Positions 1 through 6,912 are shown, counted from the first letter of the stretch. The stretch: DNA of 17,880 nt from Loktanella sp. (GCA_003551805.1 PUNR01000238.1:1-17880); one strand, 5' to 3'. Notes: a model not told the origin generated them from the sequence alone. Numbers and translations: made by a program.

Positions 1-2
1 AT

Positions 3-416
3 ACCGAGGTTGAGAGTCAGGGCAAAACCTTTGTCACTACTGAACTGGGCGGCGCAGGCACCGCGACCGCCCGCAGTGTCGGTATCGAGCGCAAGGGAAT
101 ACGCAATCTGCTGATCCATGCGGGGATATTGGCGGGTGATCTACAGACAGACCCGACAATCCAGTTGGATATGCCTGACGACACCTGTTTTGTGTTTTCG
201 CATGATGCGGGGCTAATTGATTATCTGGTCGATCTGGGTGATCCGGTATCCGCAAACCAGCCCATCGCCCGTATCTGGCCTGCGGACCGGACCGGCCAGC
301 AACCTGTGCTGTGTCATGCCCTACGCGATGGCATCCTGACGGCGCGGCATGTGCCGGGGCTGGTCAAGATCGGTGACTTTGTGGCCTTGGTCGCTGTTGT
401 AAGCGAGACGCAATAG
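3..416 (+). CDS. doeB: N-acetyl-diaminobutyrate deacetylase-like protein (DoeB / AstE-AspA family), 3' part only
   Basis: The window opens inside this gene. The reading frame is open from base 3 to a TAG at 414-416 (137 residues seen). The visible part begins with a QGKTFVTTELGG stretch, which I recognise from the DoeB branch of the succinylglutamate desuccinylase/aspartoacylase zinc hydrolases. It ends in the small beta-barrel tail usual for these enzymes (motifs LVDLGDPVSANQPIA and HVPGLVKIGDFVALV). DoeB removes the acetyl group from N-acetyl-L-2,4-diaminobutyrate during breakdown of the compatible solutes ectoine and hydroxyectoine in the cytoplasm. The zinc-binding His/Glu residues lie upstream of the window, so catalytic competence cannot be judged. 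No other ectoine gene is visible here; the partners would have to lie to the left. It could be another member of the same deacylase family. Confidence 0.75.
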   Translation, partial: TEVESQGKTFVTTELGGAGTATARSVGIERKGIRNLLIHAGILAGDLQTDPTIQLDMPDDTCFVFSHDAGLIDYLVDLGDPVSANQPIARIWPADRTGQQPVLCHALRDGILTARHVPGLVKIGDFVALVAVVSETQ

Positions 417-657
417 GTCCGTGTTGACGACAGCGTTTGATACCGGCCAGATGCCTGTGATGATCCCTGAAAACAAGATCGCGTTCGACGAGAACTTTGC
501 GCAATCAAGGACCATTGTGGCGGACGACTTCACAACGAAACGGCCCCCCCAACCAAGGTCGGGAGAGCCGCAACTTTTCACCATGCTACTGGAAGAAAAC
601 TCGTCTTAAGATTACGATTACCAAACTTGCTAAGGATACTCGTTAAAAACCCGTGGC

Positions 658-1209
658 TTACATCGCGGGTGTCAGCACCGCGTCGATGACATGGATCACG
701 CCATTGGATTGGACGACATCAGCGATCGTGACTGTGGCGACGGTGCCATTTTCGTCAGTCAGCTGGATCATGTCGTCGGTCATTGTTGCCTGCAAAGTGC
801 AGCCGCCCAGTGTTTCAACAGGATAGGTGCCGTCTGCATCCATGATCATGGCTGCAATCGCATCGGACATCACAGTCGCGCCGACAACGTGGCAGGTCAG
901 GATCGTGGTCAACATGTCGATGTTTTCTGGCATCAACAATGTTTCAACTGTGCCTTCTGGCAGCGCCGCAAATGCGTCGTTGACGGGGGCGAATACAGTG
1001 AACGGGCCTTCGGACTGCAAAGTTTCGACCAGACCCGCAGCCTGAACAGCAGCAACCAGCGTGGTGTGATCGGCAGAGTTCACAGCGTTTTCAACGATGT
1101 TTTGTTCGACCAGCATCGGGGCGCCGCCAACCATCGGGTTTTCAGCAAAAGCCGCAGATGCGGCGATAGTGATCGAAAGGGCTGCGAAAGACGTCTTCAG
1201 GATAGTCAT
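658..1209 (-). CDS. Secreted fasciclin (FAS1) domain protein
   Basis: 183 residues. Residues 1-22 form a Sec signal peptide (Lys5, hydrophobic core, cleavage after AFA). One FAS1 domain follows, with the H1 motif TVFAPVNDAFAAL at about 71-83 and the H2 motif NGVIHVIDAVLTP at about 169-181. The usual Tyr-His motif reads Cys-His (LTCHV, Cys106); Cys137 could be its disulfide partner in the periplasm. FAS1 domains are small adhesion or surface modules with no known catalysis. I chose the ATG at 1207-1209 because AAGGAA lies 7 nt upstream; an in-frame ATG at 1225-1227 has no such site and would add six polar residues. The gene follows an ECF sigma/anti-sigma pair on the same strand after 180 bp, which suggests it is a target of that sigma factor, as MPT70/MPT83 are of SigK in mycobacteria. 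That regulatory link is inferred. Confidence 0.9.
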   Translation of the reverse strand: MTILKTSFAALSITIAASAAFAENPMVGGAPMLVEQNIVENAVNSADHTTLVAAVQAAGLVETLQSEGPFTVFAPVNDAFAALPEGTVETLLMPENIDMLTTILTCHVVGATVMSDAIAAMIMDADGTYPVETLGGCTLQATMTDDMIQLTDENGTVATVTIADVVQSNGVIHVIDAVLTPAM

Positions 1210-1216
1210 TCTTTGG

Positions 1217-1222
1217 TTCCTT
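1217..1222 (-). promoter_or_regulatory. Shine-Dalgarno site deciding the FAS1 start
   Basis: AAGGAA on the minus strand, 7 nt before the ATG at 1207-1209. It supports the inner ATG over the one at 1225-1227, which has no purine-rich site in front of it. Confidence 0.6.
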
Positions 1223-1262
1223 GTCATTTGAACCGGGTCTGTGCCCGGCGATACAAAGAACC

Positions 1263-1288
1263 ACGCAGCCCGCGTTGGTTTAGTTTCA
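1263..1288 (-). promoter_or_regulatory. Candidate ECF-type promoter for the FAS1 gene
   Basis: On the minus strand TGAAAC (1288-1283) is followed after 17 nt by CGT (1265-1263). This resembles the general '-35 GAAC/GAAAC, -10 CGT' shape of ECF-sigma promoters and lies about 55 nt upstream of the FAS1 ATG. The short motif could occur by chance. No copy of the same motif was found in front of the sigma gene, so autoregulation is not supported by it. Confidence 0.35.
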
Positions 1289-1301
1289 CCTGCCGACAGG
1301 T
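1288..1301. repeat. Inverted repeat upstream of the FAS1 promoter candidate
   Basis: ACCTG-CCGA-CAGGT, with perfect 5-bp arms and a 4-nt centre. It sits immediately upstream of the candidate -35 element of the FAS1 gene and overlaps it by one base. It could be an operator or chance; it is followed on the plus strand by six T residues, so a weak hairpin terminator reading rightward is also possible. Confidence 0.4.
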
Positions 1302-1389
1302 TTTTTGTAAAATTCAGAAACCTGCATCACGTCACCGGGCATAAACCCGCACAAGGCGCGTTATCTGCCTGCGGTATTTAGGAAGAAGC

Positions 1390-2076
1390 TTAAAGTGAAA
1401 CGACAGCGCCCAATGCCAGAACGTCGCCCGTCGGCACGCCTGTAGGCGAACCACCCAGCGGTTCGTCACTGATCGCCAGCGTGCCGCCGGAGATGGCTTG
1501 GGCCAGCGTTTCGGGCAATGCGATGTCGGTCTGGGTTTCGTCCGGCAATACGCCAAGCGATACCGGTGCATCAGCGCCTTCGGCGATCAGCCACAATTCC
1601 AGCACGCGTCCGGCATTTGCAGCACCCGCCTGGCGGTCGATCCGCAAAACACCTGTTTCAGGCGCAAAGCTGGCCAGCACGATCAGCGATGCATCCTCTG
1701 CCGCGATTTCTGCGGTCAGGCTGGGGGTAAAGGGTGTGGGCGCGGGATCTTGCGGCAACATGACCAGCACGCCGACAGCCAGAACTGCTGCAAGGCCCGA
1801 CCCTGCCAATACGCGCCAAAGCGACCAAGTCCGGCTTGGTGTTGCCGGGAAAAGGACTGCGTTGATGCGGGCTTTGACGGCGGGTGGTGGCGTTTGCGGG
1901 GTAAAGTTGTCAGCCAGTGGCGCCAGCTGTTCATTCCATTCGACCACCAGTGCGCGCAATGCGGGTTCTGCATCCAGACGTGCCTCGAACGCACGACGGG
2001 CGTCTGCATCCATCAGATGCAACGCATATTCGCCGGCAAGGGCGATATCGTCGTTATGATCGTCGGCGGCTGTCAT
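1390..2076 (-). CDS. Anti-sigma factor, RskA (anti-sigma-K) family
   Basis: 228 residues. An N-terminal cytoplasmic sigma-binding region (about 1-75; AGEYALHLMDADARRAFEARL) is followed by one membrane helix (about 88-107) and a periplasmic RskA domain. RskA features visible are LELWLIAEG, SLGVLPDE and the C-terminal ISDEPLGGSPTGVPTG. The protein should hold the upstream ECF sigma factor at the inner membrane and release it on an envelope signal, probably by regulated proteolysis. Its ATG overlaps the sigma stop codon in a 4-bp ATGA, implying translational coupling and matched amounts. I see no HxxxCxxC zinc motif, so it is not a zinc-type (ChrR/RsrA) redox anti-sigma factor. The signal it senses is unknown. 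Confidence 0.88.
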   Translation of the reverse strand: MTAADDHNDDIALAGEYALHLMDADARRAFEARLDAEPALRALVVEWNEQLAPLADNFTPQTPPPAVKARINAVLFPATPSRTWSLWRVLAGSGLAAVLAVGVLVMLPQDPAPTPFTPSLTAEIAAEDASLIVLASFAPETGVLRIDRQAGAANAGRVLELWLIAEGADAPVSLGVLPDETQTDIALPETLAQAISGGTLAISDEPLGGSPTGVPTGDVLALGAVVSL

Positions 2077-2615
2077 CAGCTCAGGCAGTCTTTCAGTTTG
2101 ATCAGGCTGCGGCGCAGCCAGGTTCGCATTGTATTCAGCGGCACGTCGAAACGCGCAGCCAGTTCGTCGTAACTATACCCTTCGATATAGGCTCCCCGCA
2201 CGGCATCGGCCCGATCAGAGGGCAATTCGTTCAGGCACCCATCAAGCCGTGACTTTTCTGACGCGGCCACTGCCGCTGCTTCGGGCGTGGGGCCGGTGTC
2301 TTTCAGGTCATGCACCTCGTCGATATCGACGTTGCCGCCTTTGCGGGCGCGCAGTTTGTCGATGGCGAGGTTGCGTGTCAGCGTAATCAACCAGGTCATC
2401 GGGCTGTATCCGTTGACGGCGTAGCTGTCGGCTTTTTGCCAGATCCTGACAAATGCATCCTGTAACGCGTCTTCGGCTTCGGCCCGATCATTCAAGATAC
2501 GCAGGCAAACGCCGAATAGTTTCGCCGAGGTGGCGTCATAAAGCGCGGAAAAGGCGGCGCGGTCACCAAGACCAACCCGCAATATCATATTTTCAACGTC
2601 TTCACGGGTTGTCAT
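2076..2615 (-). CDS. ECF RNA polymerase sigma factor, SigK/RpoE-like
   Basis: 179 residues, a normal length for a group IV sigma factor. Region 2 spans about 22-91 (LYDATSAKLFGVCLRIL, EDALQDAFVRIWQ, then WLITLTRNLAIDKLR). Region 4 spans about 122-175 (GYSYDELAARFDVPLNTMRTWLRRSLIKL, a helix-turn-helix that reads the -35 element). It is the first gene of a two-gene unit with the RskA-type anti-sigma factor, overlapping by ATGA. I keep the ATG at 2613-2615; the site before it (AAAACCCTGTC) is a poor Shine-Dalgarno, and a second in-frame ATG at codon 10 would cut into the first helix of region 2. The neighbouring FAS1 gene is the most likely regulon member. Exact ECF group assignment needs a profile search. 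Confidence 0.92.
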   Translation of the reverse strand: MTTREDVENMILRVGLGDRAAFSALYDATSAKLFGVCLRILNDRAEAEDALQDAFVRIWQKADSYAVNGYSPMTWLITLTRNLAIDKLRARKGGNVDIDEVHDLKDTGPTPEAAAVAASEKSRLDGCLNELPSDRADAVRGAYIEGYSYDELAARFDVPLNTMRTWLRRSLIKLKDCLS

Positions 2616-2731
2616 GACAGGGTTTTGGCATCACCGGGCCGGTTTGGCAAACGGATATTGCCTTGCTGCGACAGGCAGGCGCGGATGAATGCCATTGTCA
2701 TTCTTGTCCCATTTCGCGCAAACATGGTGTC

Positions 2732-3202
2732 ATGACTGAAATGACGATCACACCAGATTGGGAATATGTTGCAGACAGCGTCATGGGTGGCGTGTCTGCG
2801 GGGCAAATGACGCAAGAGATGGTGCAGGGCCGGATGGCCGTGCGTCTGCGCGGTGACGTATCGCTCGACAATAATGGCGGCTTTGTGCAGATCGCCACTG
2901 ACCTGCCGGATTTCGATGCAAGCGGCTGGGACGGCATCACATTGGATGTCTGCGGCAACAGTGAAACCTATGACATCCGGCTGCGCACCGATCAGCTGAC
3001 GCGGCCCTGGCAATCATTCCGTGCAGAATTTACCGCCACACCTGCATGGCAAAGCCTGCGCTTTCGCTTTGTGGATTTTGTCGCCCACAAGCATGATATA
3101 CGCTTTGATGCGTCAGCCTTGCGGCGCGTCGGCATCCTTGCCATCGGGCGCGTATTCACGGCAGATGTCGCGATTGCAGGGCTGGGGCTGTATCGGGCCT
3201 AG
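2732..3202 (+). CDS. CIA30-domain protein
   Basis: 156 residues from the ATG at 2732. The CIA30 family signature is clear: W10, then DSVMGGVSAGQ (15-25), the SLDNNGGFVQI stretch (44-54), and Y80-D-I-R-L-R. The family is named after a complex I assembly factor of mitochondria, but bacterial members are small cytoplasmic beta-sandwich proteins of unknown role. No signal peptide is seen. The frame is open further upstream to 2663, but the extra residues (Cys/His-rich) do not look like family sequence; the next in-frame ATG at 2741 is an equally acceptable start. It diverges from the sigma gene across about 116 bp, so the two may share a control region. It ends tail-to-tail with the acyl-CoA ligase, the two stop codons overlapping within CTAG. 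Confidence 0.82.
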   Translation: MTEMTITPDWEYVADSVMGGVSAGQMTQEMVQGRMAVRLRGDVSLDNNGGFVQIATDLPDFDASGWDGITLDVCGNSETYDIRLRTDQLTRPWQSFRAEFTATPAWQSLRFRFVDFVAHKHDIRFDASALRRVGILAIGRVFTADVAIAGLGLYRA

Positions 3203-4833
3203 CCTGCCAGTTCGCGTGCCTGATCGCGCAAGACGAATTTCTGGATCTTGCCGGTCGACGTGCGCGGGATGTCGGTGAACACAAACCGGCCGGGCACCTT
3301 GAACGGCGCCAGATGTTCGCGACACCACGACCGCAGGCTTTCGGCATCTGCCTTGTGCCCCTGCGCCAGTTCGACAAACGCACAAGGCGTTTCGCCCCAT
3401 TTGTCATGTGGCATCGCCACCACCGCGACAACGGCAACTGCAGGATGACGGTAAAGCGTTTCTTCTACCTCGATCGAGGAAATGTTTTCCCCGCCAGAAA
3501 TAATGACGTCCTTGGAACGGTCCTTTAGCTGGATATAGCCGTCAGGATGGCGCACGCCCAAATCGCCGGAATGGAACCAGCCCCCGGCAAAGGCGTCGGC
3601 TGTGGCTTCGGGATTGCGGAAATAGCCCTTCATCACGACATTGCCGCGAAACATCACCTCTCCCATGGTTTTACCGTCGCGTGGGACGGGTTGCATCGTG
3701 TCGGGGTCCAGCACATCCAGCCCTTCCAGAGGCAGATAGCGCACGCCCTGACGGGCCTTCAGCCTTGCCTGTTCGGTGTCGGCCAAGGCGGACCAGCTAT
3801 CATGCCATTCATTCACCACCGCAGGGCCATAGGTTTCGGTCAGGCCATAAAGATGGGTCACGGCAAAACCTGCTGTCTTCATGTCTGCCAACAGCTTTTC
3901 GGGTGGCGGGGCGGCGGCGGTGAAGAATTGGACGCTGTGGTCTAAGGCGCGCTTGGCTGCCTCTGGGGCCGAGATCATCAGCGACATTACGATAGGTGCG
4001 CCGCACAGATGGGTCACGCGTTCATCGGCAAGGGCTGCCCAGATCGGCTCTGCGCGCACTTGGCGCAGGCAGACATGCGTGCCGATGATCGCTGACAGTG
4101 TCCACGGAAAGCACCAGCCGTTGCAATGAAACATCGGCAGGGTCCACAGATAGACCGCGTGTTTCTGCATGGATGTGGTCAGCGCATTCCCTTGCGCCAA
4201 AAGGTAGGCGCCGCGATGGTGCGACACCACGCCTTTGGGGTTGCCCGTTGTGCCCGATGTGTAATTGACCGCGATGGCGTCCCATTCATCCTCTGGCATC
4301 AGCCAGACGAAGTCGGGATCGCCTGAGGCCACGAAATCCTCGTAATCCAGCGCATCGCTATGTGTGGGCGGGGCGTCAAAGACGGGATCGTCGTACTGGA
4401 TCACCATCGGGCGCACATCGGCCAGTGCCAGCGCATCCTGCATCAAGGGCATGAATTCGCGGTCCACGATCACGACCTTTGCCTGTGCATGATCCAACTG
4501 GAATGCGATGATCGCCGCGTCCAACCGCGTGTTGACCGAATGCAGCACGCCACCGCACATCGGCACGCCGTAATGGGATTCCAGCATCGCAGGTGTATTG
4601 GCCAGCATCACCGAAACGGTATCACCACGCCCGATACCTGCCTGCGCAAGGGCCGAGGCCAGCTGGCGCGATCTGGCATAAAATGCAGCATAGTCGCGGC
4701 GCAACGATCCATGAACGATGGCGGTATGGTTCGGGAATACGCTTGCCGCGCGTTCCAGAAAGGTCAGCGGCGTCAGCGGTTGGTGGTTGGCAGGGTTGCG
4801 ATCAAGACCGGTGTTATATGGGTTTGCCGTCAT
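3199..4833 (-). CDS. AMP-forming acyl-CoA synthetase (fatty-acyl / DmdB-like)
   Basis: 544 residues from the ATG at 4831-4833. ANL-superfamily motifs are intact: the phosphate loop YTSGTTGNPKG (191-201), YGLTETYG (329-336), HSGD (421-424), the hinge region LKDRSKDVIISGGENISS (436-453), and the C-terminal catalytic lysine K529 in PRTSTGKIQK. The N-terminal GLDRNPANHQPLTPLTFLERAA is typical of proteobacterial medium-chain ligases that include DmdB, the methylmercaptopropionate-CoA ligase of DMSP breakdown; the true acid cannot be read from sequence. It forms CoA thioesters in the cytoplasm. Start choice: this ATG lies 4 nt after the crotonase stop codon, the usual operon spacing; the longer frame to 4902 would overlap the crotonase by 65 bp. 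The two are probably co-transcribed. It converges on the CIA30 gene with a 4-bp overlap. Confidence 0.9.
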   Translation of the reverse strand: MTANPYNTGLDRNPANHQPLTPLTFLERAASVFPNHTAIVHGSLRRDYAAFYARSRQLASALAQAGIGRGDTVSVMLANTPAMLESHYGVPMCGGVLHSVNTRLDAAIIAFQLDHAQAKVVIVDREFMPLMQDALALADVRPMVIQYDDPVFDAPPTHSDALDYEDFVASGDPDFVWLMPEDEWDAIAVNYTSGTTGNPKGVVSHHRGAYLLAQGNALTTSMQKHAVYLWTLPMFHCNGWCFPWTLSAIIGTHVCLRQVRAEPIWAALADERVTHLCGAPIVMSLMISAPEAAKRALDHSVQFFTAAAPPPEKLLADMKTAGFAVTHLYGLTETYGPAVVNEWHDSWSALADTEQARLKARQGVRYLPLEGLDVLDPDTMQPVPRDGKTMGEVMFRGNVVMKGYFRNPEATADAFAGGWFHSGDLGVRHPDGYIQLKDRSKDVIISGGENISSIEVEETLYRHPAVAVVAVVAMPHDKWGETPCAFVELAQGHKADAESLRSWCREHLAPFKVPGRFVFTDIPRTSTGKIQKFVLRDQARELAG

Positions 4834-4837
4834 CGGA

Positions 4838-5638
4838 TCAGCGATCTTTCCATTGCGGGCTGCGTTTTTCAACAAATGCGCCAATCCCCTCTTCGGCGTC
4901 ATGCGCCAGCATATTGTCGACCATCACCCCGCTGGCATAGTCATAAGCCTGCGCCAAAGGCATTTCTGCCTGCGCGTAAAAGGCGCGTTTTCCGGTGGCG
5001 AGGGTCATGGTGGATTTCGACGCAATCTTGCGCGCCATCTGCAGCACGGTGTCCTGTAGGTCCGCAGGTGCGACAGCGTGGTTGACCAGCCCGATCTCTG
5101 CCGCACGGGTCGCGGGGATTATATCGCCGGTCAACAGCATCTCCATCGCATGTTTGGCCGCTACATTGCGCGATAGGGCGACCATGGGCGTGGAACAGAA
5201 CAGCCCGATATGCACACCCGGCGTGCTGAATTTCGCGCTGTCGGCGGCAATCGCAAGGTCGCAGCTGGCGACCAGCTGACAGCCTGCGGCGGTGGCGATC
5301 CCTGTGACTTCGGCGATAACGGGTTTGGGGCAGGCGACGATTGCCTGCATAACGCCCGCACATTGCGCCATGATGCGCGTGAAATAGGCGCGCCCGCGAT
5401 CATCACCTGTGCGCCCTGCGGTCATTTCCTTAAGGTCGTGTCCGGCACAAAAGGCAGGGCCGTTGGCGGCCAGAACAATCACGCGTACCGCTGTATCGTT
5501 GCCAGCGGCGGCGAAGGCGTCGCCAAGCGCGGTCAGCATCGCCTCGGACAAGGCATTGCGACGGGCGCTGTCATTCAGTGTCAGACGCAGGATGCCATCG
5601 GCACCAAGGTCGCGCAGCAGGATATCGTTTTCTGGCAA
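4838..5638 (-). CDS. Crotonase-fold protein, ECHDC3-like, lacking both hydratase glutamates
   Basis: 266 residues. The crotonase fold is plain: oxyanion-hole segment FCAGHDLKEM (63-72) and the AGCQLVASCDLAIA stretch (118-131). It most resembles the ECHDC3 subgroup (ASCDLA, GLFCSTP, ARKIAS, MVDN). In classical enoyl-CoA hydratase the two catalytic glutamates (rat Glu144 and Glu164) align with Gln121 and Gly141 here, so normal syn-hydration of enoyl-CoA is unlikely; thioesterase, isomerase or another CoA role is possible. The start is a TTG at 5638-5636, supported by AAAGGA 8 nt upstream. The downstream acyl-CoA ligase begins 4 nt after its stop, suggesting the ligase makes the thioester this protein handles. 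Automatic annotation as 'enoyl-CoA hydratase' would probably overstate what is known. Confidence 0.87.
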   Translation of the reverse strand: MPENDILLRDLGADGILRLTLNDSARRNALSEAMLTALGDAFAAAGNDTAVRVIVLAANGPAFCAGHDLKEMTAGRTGDDRGRAYFTRIMAQCAGVMQAIVACPKPVIAEVTGIATAAGCQLVASCDLAIAADSAKFSTPGVHIGLFCSTPMVALSRNVAAKHAMEMLLTGDIIPATRAAEIGLVNHAVAPADLQDTVLQMARKIASKSTMTLATGKRAFYAQAEMPLAQAYDYASGVMVDNMLAHDAEEGIGAFVEKRSPQWKDR

Positions 5639-5644
5639 GGGGCT

Positions 5645-5672
5645 GGTCCTTTGGTCAGGTTACACCAAGGCC
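5645..5672 (-). promoter_or_regulatory. Possible hairpin masking the Shine-Dalgarno of the crotonase gene
   Basis: On the minus strand GGCCTTGGT (5672-5664) can pair with ACCAAAGGACC (5655-5645) across an 8-nt loop: nine base pairs interrupted by two single-A bulges. The right arm contains the whole Shine-Dalgarno AAAGGA (5652-5647) that serves the TTG start at 5638. Folded RNA would hide the ribosome site. The pairing is seen in the sequence; a regulatory role is inferred. Confidence 0.4.
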
Positions 5673-5779
5673 ATAAGACGCCAACAAAAGGTGATCTGGC
5701 AACACCGGAATATCATCGCGACGGCAAAGCATCGGCACAGCGCGCTTGTTTGCGGGTGAAAATGATCACGCAGACGCCA

Positions 5780-5807
5780 TTGACATATTGTCGCCCGCGT
5801 TTACTTG
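5780..5807 (+). promoter_or_regulatory. Weak candidate sigma-70 promoter for the RND operon
   Basis: A perfect TTGACA (5780-5785) is followed after 16 nt by TACTTG (5802-5807), a poor -10 match. It lies about 40 nt before the adaptor start in the 209-bp divergent gap. Only the -35 half is convincing. No clear operator palindrome and no adjacent regulator gene were seen. Confidence 0.3.
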
Positions 5808-5836
5808 CCTACCCATCGGCAGGAAATGTGAACTAT

Positions 5837-5840
5837 GGAG
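5837..5840 (+). promoter_or_regulatory. Shine-Dalgarno deciding a TTG start for the RND adaptor
   Basis: GGAG with a 7-nt gap to the TTG at 5848-5850. Starting there gives an ideal signal peptide (Lys2, Arg4, hydrophobic core, ALA-Q). The open frame reaches further upstream to 5746, but that part encodes polar, non-signal sequence. Confidence 0.6.
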
Positions 5841-5847
5841 TTTAGTT

Positions 5848-6909
5848 TTGAAATCTCGACATGTGTCATATGTTGCCGCCACGCTAGCTGCAATCTGGCT
5901 GCCTTTAACGGCAATGCCTGCTTTGGCACAGGCCGAGGTGCTGCCGGCGGTGCGTACAATCGTGCTGGATGCGCCGCCCGACCAGATCACCCGCCAGTTT
6001 TTCGGACAGGTACGCGCCCGCGAAACCGTTGACTTGTCATTCGATGTCGGCGGCACGATGATCCGGTTGATCCCCGAAGAAGGCACCGCCGTGCAGGCCG
6101 GTGAAACGCTGGCGGAACTGGACCTTGATCCGTTCAACCGCGCTGTTGAACGCGCCACCCTGTCACTGGACATGGCCACCCGAGAGGCCGAACGGACCGA
6201 GACGCTGGCAACCCGTCAGGCAGGTGCCACCGCCCGCGCCGAGGATGCGATCACCGCCCGCGAAATGGCCAGCCTTGAATTGCGCGATACACGCGCCGCA
6301 TTGGACGACGCCACCTTGCGCGCACCTTTCGACGGCATGGTCGCTGTGCGGATGACGCCCGCATTTTCAGCCGTATCGCCCGGCCAACCGGTTTTGCGTT
6401 TGCATGACCTGAGTGAATTGCGCGTCGATTTTGCGCTCCCCGAACGGATTTTCCAGCAGATCGGCCAATTGGACGACGTGCGCTTTGATGCGCTGGTTGC
6501 GGGTGGGCAGCAGGTGTCGCTGCGCCTTGTCGCATTCCAGCCTGATACCGCGCAGGTCGGGCAAAGTTACCGTGTCACGCTGGCCTTTGATGACCCGCCC
6601 GGCGGGCTTTTGCCCGGGGCTTCGGTCACGATCACGGCTGCTGTCCCTGCGGCGTCGCAGGCTGTCGCGGTGCCGGCGACCGCGCTTGTCGCTGATGCCG
6701 CGCGGGATGCTGTCGTGATGGTGCTGGACGCCGATGGCGATGATTTCATCCTGCGCGCGCAGCCTGTCACCGTTGTCGCAGACAGCGGTGCTGGTCTTGC
6801 TGTCATGGGCCTTGATCCCGGAACAGAGGTGGTTGTCGCAGGCGCCCATCTGGTGCGGGACGGTCAGCGGGTTCGCCGTTTTACCGGCCTGACCATGACC
6901 GAGGAATAG
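5848..6909 (+). CDS. RND efflux periplasmic adaptor (membrane fusion protein)
   Basis: 353 residues from the TTG start. A signal peptide covers about 1-28, with no lipobox cysteine, so it is not a lipoprotein of the AcrA type. Domains in order: a beta-barrel/lipoyl half (about 55-92, with FDVGGTMIRLIPEEGTAVQAG), a short alpha-hairpin (about 95-155, rich in Ala/Arg/Glu), the second lipoyl half (DATLRAPFDGMVAV, 154-167), a beta-barrel (about 190-265) and a membrane-proximal domain (to 345). The hairpin is shorter than in AcrA. The protein links the inner-membrane RND pump to an outer-membrane channel. The pump gene follows 3 nt after its stop, clearly the same operon. No outer-membrane factor or TetR regulator is encoded in the window, so a shared TolC elsewhere is expected. 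The substrate cannot be told. Confidence 0.9.
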   Translation: MKSRHVSYVAATLAAIWLPLTAMPALAQAEVLPAVRTIVLDAPPDQITRQFFGQVRARETVDLSFDVGGTMIRLIPEEGTAVQAGETLAELDLDPFNRAVERATLSLDMATREAERTETLATRQAGATARAEDAITAREMASLELRDTRAALDDATLRAPFDGMVAVRMTPAFSAVSPGQPVLRLHDLSELRVDFALPERIFQQIGQLDDVRFDALVAGGQQVSLRLVAFQPDTAQVGQSYRVTLAFDDPPGGLLPGASVTITAAVPAASQAVAVPATALVADAARDAVVMVLDADGDDFILRAQPVTVVADSGAGLAVMGLDPGTEVVVAGAHLVRDGQRVRRFTGLTMTEE

Positions 6910-6912
6910 CAG

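Noticed and set aside
421..609. Open frame of 62 codons after the deacetylase gene
   Set aside because: Begins with GTG 4 nt after the previous stop but has no family resemblance, no good ribosome site and an unremarkable composition; treated as noncoding.
1233..1248. CCGGG...CCCGG hairpin in the FAS1 leader
   Set aside because: Only 5-bp arms, does not cover the ribosome site; probably chance in GC-rich DNA.
691..1344. 217-codon frame opposite the FAS1 gene
   Set aside because: Antisense shadow of a clear FAS1 protein; Cys/His/Arg-rich composition typical of wrong-frame translation.
1336..1350. Possible terminator after the anti-sigma gene (CGGG-CATAAA-CCCG)
   Set aside because: Four-bp stem with mismatched flanks and no T-run on the relevant strand.
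4360..5085. 241-codon frame opposite the acyl-CoA ligase and crotonase
   Set aside because: Spans the junction of two well-supported minus-strand genes and has no recognisable domain.
5210..5845. 211-codon frame opposite the crotonase and reaching into the divergent gap
   Set aside because: Overlaps a recognisable gene for most of its length; the non-overlapping tail has no domain and no start signal.
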